From assembly GCF_963675065.1 (NCBI RefSeq), contig NZ_OY775906.1:1962001-2026000 (forward strand): DNA of 64,000 nt. The letters are read 5' to 3'. The translations under genes were made by a program, and so were the position numbers. Origin of the DNA: an uncultured Draconibacterium sp. (lineage in GTDB: Bacteria; Bacteroidota; Bacteroidia; Bacteroidales; Prolixibacteraceae). Below are positions 43,346-50,996 of the stretch, one piece after another; positions within the stretch are counted from its first letter, which is position 1, and each line of letters opens with the position of its first letter. The notes beneath the pieces are model-generated. The model did no database searches. It was given only the letters and a program-made list of their open reading frames with translations, and was not told where the DNA came from.

Positions 43346-43441
43346 ATGAATCATCAACCCCGTATACATATCAATGATACAAATGTTGCATTTAATGATT
43401 CATCTGTGTTCGCCTGGCATGGTCGTAGTGGCGTAAATTTG
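43346..43441 (+). promoter_or_regulatory. Control region of the cupin gene, with inverted repeat, shared sequence block and -7 element
   Basis: The divergent spacer holds an inverted pair ATGAATCAT (43346-43354) and ATGATTCAT (43395-43403), then the block CCTGGCATGGTCGTAGTGG (43413-43431), then the -7 element TAAATTTG (43434-43441). The block recurs in altered form before the FAD oxidase gene at 45278-45300. It probably binds a shared regulator, perhaps the AraC-type fusion protein encoded between the two genes. Confidence 0.5.
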
Positions 43442-43498
43442 TACTAACAATACGACCAGAATTCTTGTCCGTCACCATTTTAACTAAAAATTACAGTC

Positions 43499-43990
43499 AT
43501 GAAAAAAATTAAAATTATTGTATGTTTTTTTGCCCTTATTTTTATTAGCTCAACAGCCTTTTCTCAGAAAGGAAAGGTAGTTCTAAACACGAACGACATT
43601 CCCGAAGTAACACATGTTCACCTCGATGATTTCCCGTCTAACGGAGCATTACCAATGATTCACGGATGGGGCGGAATGACCGTCGACATTAACAATGCGC
43701 CCAAAGGTACCGACTTCACTCCGCTACTCGAAGGCCTGAAAAACGATCTCTGTCAGGTGCCTCACTGGGGATATATCATTAAAGGTTCCATTGAAATTGA
43801 ATACGGCGATGGAAATAAAGACATACTAAAAGAAGGCGAAGCTTTCTATATGAGATCAGGACATACAGGCATAGTGCTTGAAGATGTATTACTGGTTAGT
43901 TTTAGCCCTCAGGAAGGCATGGAACACCTGGAAACACACCTGGAAAAGAAAATGAAAGAAATGCAGGCTACACAATCATCGAATGACTAA
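43499..43990 (+). CDS. Exported cupin-domain protein
   Basis: A 163-residue protein with signal peptide (IIVCFFALIFISSTAFSQ). A cupin barrel spans about 45-145, with possible metal ligands in VPHWGYIIKGSIEIEYGDGN and EAFYMRSGHTGIV. The substrate or ligand is not evident. It is followed by the fusion regulator gene at 44081 and faces the aldo/keto reductase gene. Confidence 0.75.
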   Translation: MKKIKIIVCFFALIFISSTAFSQKGKVVLNTNDIPEVTHVHLDDFPSNGALPMIHGWGGMTVDINNAPKGTDFTPLLEGLKNDLCQVPHWGYIIKGSIEIEYGDGNKDILKEGEAFYMRSGHTGIVLEDVLLVSFSPQEGMEHLETHLEKKMKEMQATQSSND

Positions 43991-44080
43991 CACACCATAC
44001 TCTACGTGTCGTATCTGCCTGATGAACTATTTATTACAACGCCATGTTACAATGTATACTGAACGTTTAAAAACTGTATT

Positions 44081-45187
44081 ATGCCACTATTTATGGATTA
44101 CCACATAACCCCCGGCATAAAACTCGAAGAAGCTAAAAAAGCACACCTCAAAGACCTCGCAGTTCAGTCGAAATACAACGTAAAATATCACCAGTTTTGG
44201 GTGAACGAAAAAGATGGCATGGTGTTTTGCCTGATGGAAGGCCCCAGCAAAGAAGCCTGCCGCGCCGTACACAAAGAGGCCAACGATATAGAAACATGTA
44301 ACCTTGTGGAGGTTGACGGCGGAATGTATTCGGCCTTTATGGCCTACGATCAGGCACTCGACCACGGCATTGTAATGAAAAATGCCAGTCAGGCCGACAC
44401 CGGTTATCGTTTCATTTTAACGCTCGATATAATATCGCTTACCACCGTGAAAAAAAGTATTGATTTCGAACGATTAAAATTTCCGGAGAAACCACGGCAG
44501 ATCGCCGGCGATTACATTCATAAATACCAGGGGCGTATTTTACGGCAACTCCAGAACGATACCCTTATTACTACCTTTTACACACCAGAAAGTGCCGTTC
44601 AGTGTGCCATCGGTATTCGTGAGGCATTTAATAAAAACATCGCTGAACAAAAAGAGGCCAGCTGGCACATCAGGTACAAAATGGGAATAAGCGTTGGGCA
44701 GCCGGTTACCGATCACGGCAACGGTATTTTTGAGCGGGCCGTGGAACAAAGTTACCGCTTTTGCAAGATTGCCGGTAACGGAGAAGTTATCACTTCAACA
44801 CTTATGGGTAAGCTTAGTGTTTTCTGCGATCAGGAAATAGAAAAAGAAACGGTTAAAGTGCTAAATGAAGCAGAAGAAGCTTTTCTTACCCGGCTGTTTA
44901 CCATTGTTGACGGGCACTACCCCAACGAATCGTTTAATGTGGAAAGCCTGAGCCGTGAAATCGGTGTTAGCCGGCCACATTTGTACCGAAAAATCCGAAG
45001 TCTTACCGGTACTTCACCAAATGGTTTTATTCGCGATCTGCGTTTGAGCAAAGCGCTTTCGTTAATGAAACAACGAAAGAAAAATATCACCGAAATAGCC
45101 CTGGATGTTGGCATCAGCAATCCGTCGTATTTTGCAAAATGTTTTCACGAAAAATACGGAATTCTTCCTTCACAGGTAGTTGTATGA
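44081..45187 (+). CDS. DUF4242 / cyclase-like / AraC-HTH fusion regulator, paralog 2
   Basis: A 368-residue paralog of the protein at 39370. The DUF4242-like part (about 1-90) reads MPLFMDYHITPGIKLEEAKK and FCLMEGPSKEACRAVHKEA. The cyclase-like part (about 105-255) is better preserved than in paralog 1: LTLDIISLT keeps an Asp at the first metal position, and YKMGISVGQPVTDHGNGIFE followed by FCKIAGNGEVITST matches the beta4-alpha4 region of class III cyclases. Other catalytic residues are not evident. The AraC domain ends NITEIALDVGISNPSYFAKCF. It sits between the cupin and FAD-oxidase genes, whose promoters share a sequence block, so it is their likely regulator. Confidence 0.75.
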   Translation: MPLFMDYHITPGIKLEEAKKAHLKDLAVQSKYNVKYHQFWVNEKDGMVFCLMEGPSKEACRAVHKEANDIETCNLVEVDGGMYSAFMAYDQALDHGIVMKNASQADTGYRFILTLDIISLTTVKKSIDFERLKFPEKPRQIAGDYIHKYQGRILRQLQNDTLITTFYTPESAVQCAIGIREAFNKNIAEQKEASWHIRYKMGISVGQPVTDHGNGIFERAVEQSYRFCKIAGNGEVITSTLMGKLSVFCDQEIEKETVKVLNEAEEAFLTRLFTIVDGHYPNESFNVESLSREIGVSRPHLYRKIRSLTGTSPNGFIRDLRLSKALSLMKQRKKNITEIALDVGISNPSYFAKCFHEKYGILPSQVVV

Positions 45188-45277
45188 GGTAGCAGATCAC
45201 CATCCCGCACGTACCAATCCCCACTCAATTAAGCTTTGATTACCAGGATAATATTTCACCCGAATGGCATTGCTGTA

Positions 45278-45300
45278 CCTGCCATGTTCATCCGTAGTGG
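45278..45300 (+). promoter_or_regulatory. Shared control block upstream of the FAD oxidase gene
   Basis: CCTGCCATGTTC followed four bases on by GTAGTGG (as CGTAGTGG at 45293-45300) resembles the block at 43413-43431, with a 4 bp insertion. The sequence just before both start codons is also alike (CATTTTAAC[CT]AAAAATTA). Confidence 0.45.
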
Positions 45301-45344
45301 AATATGCACTTGCGATTTTCATTTTAACCAAAAATTATAAAGTC

Positions 45345-46769
45345 ATGGAAATTATTACAAAGTCCGGTAACAAAACAAACATCGATCAGCAGTTGATCGA
45401 TGATTTTAGCACTTCGTTGGGTGGAACATTGGTAACTGCACCAGATTCGAATTACGACGAAGTTCGTCAGATATGGAACGGCATGCACGACAAAAAACCG
45501 GCATTGATAGCACAGTGCTCGGGAGTAGCCGACGTGGTGGCATCGGTAAACTTTGCGCGCGTGAATGACATCCTGTTTTCAGTACGCGGCGGAGGTCATA
45601 ACGTGGGCGGTAGTGCTTCAAACGATGGAGGACTAATGATCGATCTTTCGCAAATGAAAGGTATTCGTGTTGACCTTGAGAAAAAGACCGTTTATGCCCA
45701 GGGCGGCGTAACAATTGCCGATCTCGACCGTGAAACACAGGTGTTTGGGCTGGTAGCTCCATCAGGAGTCGTATCAACAACCGGAATTGCAGGATTAACA
45801 CTGGGTGGCGGATACGGATGGCTGCGTAAGAAATATGGTCTGAGTATTGACAACCTGGTTTCGGTGGATGTGGTAACCGCCGACGGGCAGTTTATTACTG
45901 CCTGCGAAAAACAGAATTCCGACCTTTTTTGGGCCGTACGTGGCGGTGGTGGTAATTTTGGGGTGGTTACTTCTTTCCAGTATCAATTGCATCCGGTGGG
46001 ACCAATGGTAAGCTTGTGTGCTCCTTTTTACCCTGCCGAAGAAGCTCCCGAACTATTGCCGGCATGGCAGGCATTTATGGATGAATCGCCCGACGAAATT
46101 TCATCGAGTGCCATGTTTTGGACCATCCCTCCCGTTCCTGATTTCCCCGAAGAAGTCCATGGACGAAGAGTGCTTATTCTTGCCGCTGTTCATTGTGGCG
46201 ATGTGGAGAAAGGAGGAAATATGCTTCAACCATTGCGTGAACTTAGTACACCTTTGGTCGATCTGAGTACGCCACTGCCCTGGACTGCACTGCAAACCAT
46301 GTTCGATCCCTTCTTCCCGAAAGGCGAACAACTGTACTATTTTAAATCGAGATACATTAACCGGATAGACACGAACACCATCGATGCCATTGTTCCCAAA
46401 GCAAGTAATCCGCCGCAGCCAATGGTGCTGATTGCTATTTGGCACATTGGAGGAGCCGTGAGCCGGATAAAAGACGATGCCACTCCTTTTTCCGGACGAC
46501 AATCGAATTACCTGTTTAGTATCGATGCCATTTGGGCCGATGCCGCTGCAAATGATGAGGTAATAAGCTATGCCCGCAACTTTTTGGATGACCTCAATGA
46601 TTTCTCTCCCGGTGGTTTGTATGTAAACTTTGCCGGCCTGGGCGAAGAAGGTGTCGACCTGGTAAAATCGGCTTACGGGAAAAACTACGAACGCCTGTCG
46701 GTGATAAAAAAGAAGTACGATCCGAACAATCTATTCCGTATCAACCAGAATATTAAACCGGCAGAATAG
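45345..46769 (+). CDS. FAD-linked oxidase with berberine-bridge C-terminus
   Basis: A 474-residue flavoprotein oxidase. The PCMH-type FAD domain (about 45-210) contains SVRGGGHNVGGSA, whose His is the usual covalent FAD attachment site, and GIAGLTLGGGYGWLRKKYG. The C terminus (VIKKKYDPNNLFRINQNI) is the BBE motif. Members oxidise sugars, alcohols or alkaloids with O2. I start at ATG 45345 after the promoter-like block; the frame is open from 45264 but those residues are not conserved-looking. No signal peptide is seen, so it is probably cytoplasmic. The substrate is unknown. Confidence 0.9.
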   Translation: MEIITKSGNKTNIDQQLIDDFSTSLGGTLVTAPDSNYDEVRQIWNGMHDKKPALIAQCSGVADVVASVNFARVNDILFSVRGGGHNVGGSASNDGGLMIDLSQMKGIRVDLEKKTVYAQGGVTIADLDRETQVFGLVAPSGVVSTTGIAGLTLGGGYGWLRKKYGLSIDNLVSVDVVTADGQFITACEKQNSDLFWAVRGGGGNFGVVTSFQYQLHPVGPMVSLCAPFYPAEEAPELLPAWQAFMDESPDEISSSAMFWTIPPVPDFPEEVHGRRVLILAAVHCGDVEKGGNMLQPLRELSTPLVDLSTPLPWTALQTMFDPFFPKGEQLYYFKSRYINRIDTNTIDAIVPKASNPPQPMVLIAIWHIGGAVSRIKDDATPFSGRQSNYLFSIDAIWADAAANDEVISYARNFLDDLNDFSPGGLYVNFAGLGEEGVDLVKSAYGKNYERLSVIKKKYDPNNLFRINQNIKPAE

Positions 46770-46786
46770 AAAAAAACACCACGTAC

Positions 46787-46829
46787 TTTTCCCCTTCTGT
46801 CAGCCTGCCGATAGGCAGAGAGGGGGAAA
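46787..46829. terminator. GC-rich hairpin after the FAD oxidase gene
   Basis: Outer arms TTTTCCCC and GGGGGAAA enclose an inner stem CTGCC/GGCAG with a GATA loop. It starts 18 bp after the oxidase stop codon. It may be a terminator or a dispersed palindrome related to the one at 55301. Confidence 0.45.
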
Positions 46830-46992
46830 CCGTATTTACAGCAGGGGTGGTATAATGCAGAGGAATAGATTGCTTCTCCGCCAGCCGACGCATCGTAATG
46901 ACACATGAATTAAAAGAATCAAGACAGCGGAATATTTGAAGTAAATAGTGTTTCGAGTTTAATCCTTGTCATTTGTTGGTTTTGGGATGCGC

Positions 46993-47427
46993 TTAACTAC
47001 CCGGCTCACTAATGGCTTGTTCGTCGGCACTGTTTTTATAAATAACAACCGATTGTACCACCATATCGTGGATGGCCTTTGCTTTTTTATTGCCGCTTAC
47101 GGTAATTAAGGAAAGCCAGCCCAGCAAAGCTTTTATAATGTAGCGGACAACGGCCAGCGGAAAAAGAATATTTTTCTCCGGATTGTTGGCACGTTTTACA
47201 CGTATACCAAACAAAAAATGACCAATGGTGCCGCCAAACAAACTGGTAAAAAGCGGGTCGTACAACAGGAAAATAAATACAAACGCGGCTATACGTGCAA
47301 AGTCGGGAACATTTTCGAACCGATCGAATAAAGCCACAACGCCCAACATAAAAATCAGTAATAATACAGAGTCGGTTATTACTGCTTTTACTCGTAGAAA
47401 TACGCCGGGGTAGTTTTGATTTTCCAT
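46993..47427 (-). CDS. RDD-family membrane protein
   Basis: A 144-residue inner-membrane protein with three hydrophobic helices (VLLLIFMLGVVALF; IAAFVFIFLLYDPLFTSLFG; VRYIIKALLGWLSLITV). It follows the RDD pattern: an Arg near the N terminus (GVFLRVKAVITDSVLLL) and Asp residues in the helices, ending KAKAIHDMVVQSVVIYK. RDD proteins are mostly uncharacterised, some act in ion exchange. It is a single gene. Confidence 0.85.
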   Translation of the reverse strand: MENQNYPGVFLRVKAVITDSVLLLIFMLGVVALFDRFENVPDFARIAAFVFIFLLYDPLFTSLFGGTIGHFLFGIRVKRANNPEKNILFPLAVVRYIIKALLGWLSLITVSGNKKAKAIHDMVVQSVVIYKNSADEQAISEPGS

Positions 47428-47496
47428 TTTTTAGTTATTGGTATTTATTTGGTGGCACGGATTACAAATTTTTGTAGATGGCGGCATTTTTCTTTT

Positions 47497-47531
47497 CGGT
47501 TGTTTCAACCGAAGCACCGATTGCAAATCGG
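47497..47531. repeat. Two small hairpins next to the cassette-like region
   Basis: CGGTTGTTTCAACCG (47497-47511) and CCGATTGCAAATCGG (47517-47531) are perfect short hairpins in tandem. They lie upstream of the RDD gene and just outside the attC-like element at 47561. The sequence is unlike its neighbours and may be a repeat remnant. Confidence 0.5.
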
Positions 47532-47560
47532 CGCTAGCTGGGAATTTTACTTGATTTTTT

Positions 47561-47692
47561 GCGCCAACGGTTCGTATAAGAATAGTAGCCGATTGCGGGC
47601 TTCTTTCCTGTCAAGTTACAATAAGGTTGAAGCGGGCTACAACCCTTGAATTCACTACTATTTCGGCTATTATTTTTATACATTGTTGTGGG
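47561..47692. repeat. attC-like imperfect palindrome A
   Basis: Arms at 47574-47591 (GTATAAGAATAGTAGCCG) and 47664-47681 (CGGCTATTATTTTTATAC) pair with two mismatches. Outside them lie GCCAACGG and TTGTTGTGG; read on the minus strand the element runs from CCACAACAAT to CCGTTGGCG. The inner 70 bp hold a further hairpin, CGGGCT/GGGCTAC type. It directly follows the 3' end of the gene at 47706. The plan matches element B at 48663 and resembles integron attC sites, though the core is not fully canonical. Confidence 0.5.
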
Positions 47693-47705
47693 TTGTACTT
47701 CATAC

Positions 47706-48620
47706 TTAATTCGGTTCTAAAATAGTTGGAATATATTTATGAAAATCATTAATTCCCAATTCTAATAAGGTTTCTATGATACTGTTATCACAAAGTCTAT
47801 TCTGAATAAAATAAGTTTTCTCTGAATCAGGAATAACTATTCCAACCAAATTATTATAATTATTATCTGTCCATTGTTTAGGTAAATCATTTAAGAAATT
47901 AATTGCATATTTCCCTAAGTAGTCAATCCTATAATAAGCTGATAAAAAGATGATGAAATACTCTCCTGGTTCAATTTCTAAATATTTTGATATTGCACTT
48001 GAATAATTCCGTTCAAATTGACTAAAGATTCTTTTATAGCCGCTGTCAAGTTCTTTTTCTGATAGTTTACTATTTATGCCACTTGTAAATCCATCGCCAA
48101 ATATATTATCCATTATCTTTTCAACATCTAACTGCTTAGCCTCAATGTTAATTATAGCACCATTTAATTCTGCTTTAAATTCTGGGATTTTCTTTCCTTT
48201 TATATTATCGTTTGCTAATTGAATGTCAAAATTATTTAGCAGGAAAAATGATAATATTTCTAATTCAAAATATGTGTTTTCAATAATATTTGAATTTTTT
48301 GTTGAACGCAATCCATTTTTGGTAGGATAACAACGGTGTACAGACTTGTCTCCAAACATCTGTTTCACTACTGAGTCTTTAGGTCCACTTACATTTTTTG
48401 ATTGCAAGTTTATTAAAACAATTGCTAATCGTTTTAGGAAATTTTGTCCTTCCGATTGAGAATATTGCAGTTTAGACCTTAATAACCAATATTCACAATA
48501 ATCCCTGTATCGATAATAAATATCCCTTTCCTTTTGTGAAAGCTTTGCTTTATCAAACAATTCATTAAATGATTTATGAATTTGTCTTTCGCTATCTTTT
48601 TTGAATTTACTTAATTCCAA
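47706..48620 (-). CDS. Hypothetical protein with PD-(D/E)XK-nuclease-like pattern
   Basis: A 304-residue, AT-rich gene with no family I recognise. Residues about 115-175 show an order typical of PD-(D/E)XK nucleases: a helix with Glu (NTYFELEILSFFLLNNFDI), then KIPEFKAELNGAIINIEAKQ, giving PE...E-A-K with the usual spacing. The rest is helical and charged. It is bracketed by attC-like elements A and B and is AT-richer than the flanking genes, so it may have arrived by transfer. A role in defence or DNA processing is only a guess. Confidence 0.55.
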   Translation of the reverse strand: MELSKFKKDSERQIHKSFNELFDKAKLSQKERDIYYRYRDYCEYWLLRSKLQYSQSEGQNFLKRLAIVLINLQSKNVSGPKDSVVKQMFGDKSVHRCYPTKNGLRSTKNSNIIENTYFELEILSFFLLNNFDIQLANDNIKGKKIPEFKAELNGAIINIEAKQLDVEKIMDNIFGDGFTSGINSKLSEKELDSGYKRIFSQFERNYSSAISKYLEIEPGEYFIIFLSAYYRIDYLGKYAINFLNDLPKQWTDNNYNNLVGIVIPDSEKTYFIQNRLCDNSIIETLLELGINDFHKYIPTILEPN

Positions 48621-48662
48621 AATTTTAGTTGATTAAAGTTCAGAGCATTTTTTTGTATAACC

Positions 48663-48790
48663 GCCAACGGTGATAATATGGGGCGTTTGGCATTTTAAAG
48701 TTCCAAAGTATCAAACTGCAATATTTTATATTAAAAGTATTCATTTTCAAAATTGCACCGTCCGCCAAATGACCTATATTTATTGTTAGC
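48663..48790. repeat. attC-like imperfect palindrome B
   Basis: Left part GCCAACGGTGATAATATGG then GGCGTTTGGC (48663-48691) and right part GCCAAATGACCTATATTT then ATTGTTAGC (48764-48790) are reverse complements with a few mismatches and bulges. About 70 bp lie between. On the minus strand it starts GCTAACAAT and ends CCGTTGGCGG. It lies between the two AT-rich genes, 8 bp past the stop of the SUKH-like gene. Confidence 0.5.
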
Positions 48791-48798
48791 TGCTGGCA

Positions 48799-49482
48799 TT
48801 ATTGAATAAAATTATTCCACTGGTCTGCTAATTCTTCAACGTAATCAGTGAAAGTTGATACATTCTTAAATCGATGAAATGTGTATTCAGGTTGATTTTC
48901 TATAAAGTCAACATTGTCAAAACAGTGGTCATGCGAGAATAGGAAAACCTTTCTAGTTTCTGGCTCATACATTGTCAATGCTCCATTTGCTTCATATACA
49001 AAGGCTAGGTAATTTGATGGGGCAATTTTCTCACAATTATCATCCTCGCACATCATGCTATAATAATCATCCCAATCTCCAATTCCTCGCATACATTCAG
49101 AACCAATAAATAAAAAGTTTTGATTATTAGTAAACGAATCTTCAGGTTCATTAAATGACTCTTTAATTCCTCCAATGGTTCTTAAGAGCAATTCATGTTC
49201 TTCAATTATTTCGCACTTATAAGAATCCGCTTCCTCTATTTTGTTTAACCATCCACAAATCTGATTATCAATACTGTCCCAAGCAAATAGAATATATGCC
49301 TGTGAATCAATATCAATATTAGTCACTCGTGCTTTTTGAATCAACCCATTTAATTTTGGAAAGGTTGCCTTAAATTCTTCACTAATCCTTAATTCCGAAT
49401 TTTTGAATACGATATCACTATTTGGTTTTAAGAACCACGAAACATCTTCTTTAAATGCTTCAAAATCTAAGTTTTTATCCAT
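48799..49482 (-). CDS. SMI1/KNR4 (SUKH)-like protein
   Basis: A 227-residue acidic protein. The second half fits the SUKH pattern: EEHELLLRTIGGIKESFNEP, NFLFIGSECMRGIGDWDDYY, then YLAFVYEANGALTMYEPETR, VFLFSHDHCF, and a late SFTDYVEEL-like helix (here TFTDYVEELADQW). SUKH proteins are often immunity proteins against secreted toxins; no toxin gene is adjacent. I start at ATG 49482; an ATG at 49506 is possible, but the longer frame from 49557 would read through the GTTAGCTGC core of element C. It lies in the same AT-rich, cassette-like stretch. Confidence 0.6.
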   Translation of the reverse strand: MDKNLDFEAFKEDVSWFLKPNSDIVFKNSELRISEEFKATFPKLNGLIQKARVTNIDIDSQAYILFAWDSIDNQICGWLNKIEEADSYKCEIIEEHELLLRTIGGIKESFNEPEDSFTNNQNFLFIGSECMRGIGDWDDYYSMMCEDDNCEKIAPSNYLAFVYEANGALTMYEPETRKVFLFSHDHCFDNVDFIENQPEYTFHRFKNVSTFTDYVEELADQWNNFIQ

Positions 49483-49528
49483 TTTTTTCTTCTTCCAGAG
49501 TTTCATGTTTGCACTTGCGTTTTGCTTG

Positions 49529-49538
49529 CAGCTAACGT
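49529..49538. repeat. attC-like core C
   Basis: GCAGCTAACG (minus-strand CGTTAGCTGC) lies just 5' of the SUKH-like gene and matches the outer core of element B. Only this end is clear; I could not find a paired arm before the GH5 gene at 49615. Confidence 0.35.
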
Positions 49539-49614
49539 ATGTGTATATGTACTCCACTTATTTCGCTTATAGCTTCGGTATAAAACATTTGTTTTCAGCA
49601 ATATATCCGACTAC

Positions 49615-50751
49615 TTAGTATTTCTGTAACAAGGCCAGTAGCTTCCGGTCAAGTTTATGGCCATGCCAGTCTTCGTATTCAATGTCTTTTCGTCCGGAAT
49701 CGAGCAATCCAAAGTCACCCCTAAAATTCCATAAGGCAAAGCCTATTTTGTTTTCAGCCAGCACGCTGATCACATCCTCAAACCAACTCAGAAAAACCTC
49801 GTGTGGAGTTTCACGCCAGCAGCCACATTCGCCGCAGTGCACGCCTACCCCGTTCTTCACAGCATCTATCCAGGGTTTATAAAATTCCTCAATGGTTTCG
49901 CGGCTAAAGTTGTTTCCGTCAATTTCTCCCGGCCACACCGGCAATGGCGCATCATCCGGGGTTTCCCACACCCACGGAGCGCGGTAATGCGATACATAAT
50001 GCGGATAATATCCCCGGCAACTCTGACCGATTTCCAAATCAAATAGCTCAGGAATTACATCGGCTCCAACATTGTTTCCGTCGGCTACCACCAAATGGTT
50101 TGGATTATGGCTACGAATGGTTTCCAACGCTGTTTTCGCCACTTTGCGGTACAATGCCCCGGGAATTGGTCCACGTTGCGAAAACTGGTCGTTCATATCC
50201 TCGCGGGTACAAGGTTCATTCACCAAATCGAAACTGATCTGCTTATCGGAATACAAAGCAAATCGTTTCGCCCACATTCCCCAGTGCGCGTAAAAGGCTT
50301 CCTGCGCCTTTTCGTCCTGCCACAGGTTATAAGGCTCATTAAATCCGGCATTTACGCAGAACCCCGGTGCTCGGTGCAGATTCAGACTCACATGCAGTCC
50401 CTGTTTATTGGCGCTATCAACCAATTGCTGAATATTGTCCACCTCTTTCTCGTCGAAATTTAATACATCATCGGGCGAAATATTCTTTGAAGAATCAAAT
50501 TTTATGTAACGCGGATAGGCCATCGGTATGCGGACAAAGTTAAATCCCCAGTCGGCCATCCACTTAAAATCCTCTTCGGTTGATCCGTTGGAGTTACTGC
50601 CCCTGGTGGGCGAAAAATAATCCAGCAGGTTAAATCCACGCCAATGCGGTAAAGCATTTGCAATTTGTTGCTGGCAAGCAGACATAGTACCCGCCACACT
50701 TACTCCGGCAGTTACCAACCCGGTAGTTTTTATAAAATTTCGTCGTTGCAT
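49615..50751 (-). CDS. GH5 family glycosidase (cellulase-like), exported
   Basis: A 378-residue secreted glycoside hydrolase family 5 enzyme cleaving beta-1,4-linked glucans, mannans or similar. The N terminus MQRRNFIKTTGLVTAGVSVA is a twin-arginine signal, with TMSAC giving a possible lipobox. Catalytic residues are Glu179 in FDLVNEP (acid/base) and Glu308 in GVHCGECGCW (nucleophile); FNFVRIPMAYPRY and GNNFS are further family features. It is divergent from the PIG-L gene. No carbohydrate-binding module is present. Confidence 0.93.
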   Translation of the reverse strand: MQRRNFIKTTGLVTAGVSVAGTMSACQQQIANALPHWRGFNLLDYFSPTRGSNSNGSTEEDFKWMADWGFNFVRIPMAYPRYIKFDSSKNISPDDVLNFDEKEVDNIQQLVDSANKQGLHVSLNLHRAPGFCVNAGFNEPYNLWQDEKAQEAFYAHWGMWAKRFALYSDKQISFDLVNEPCTREDMNDQFSQRGPIPGALYRKVAKTALETIRSHNPNHLVVADGNNVGADVIPELFDLEIGQSCRGYYPHYVSHYRAPWVWETPDDAPLPVWPGEIDGNNFSRETIEEFYKPWIDAVKNGVGVHCGECGCWRETPHEVFLSWFEDVISVLAENKIGFALWNFRGDFGLLDSGRKDIEYEDWHGHKLDRKLLALLQKY

Positions 50752-50996
50752 AGTTGGTTTAAATTGGTTTTTATTTCAAAGTTATCAGATTTTGTTAAAT
50801 TTCTTATCCGGATTTGTTCGTTGCCCTTATTGACGACGCTTAAAAGTAACGGACATTCAGTCCTGTTTCGTATCAGCGGCAACGCCCCGATATTTTAAAG
50901 TATCGCCCATGAGGGTAATGAATTTAACCGAGCCTATTTCCCTTCAGATTAGCCAAAAAATCTTTAACTTAGAAACCTAAACTAAACTACCTAATT

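Noticed and set aside
45264..45344. N-terminal extension of the FAD oxidase
   Set aside because: The extra residues overlap the shared control block and do not look like a domain or signal; the ATG at 45345 fits the family.
49483..49557. Long N terminus of the SUKH-like protein
   Set aside because: It would translate through the GTTAGCTGC element core, so a later ATG was chosen.
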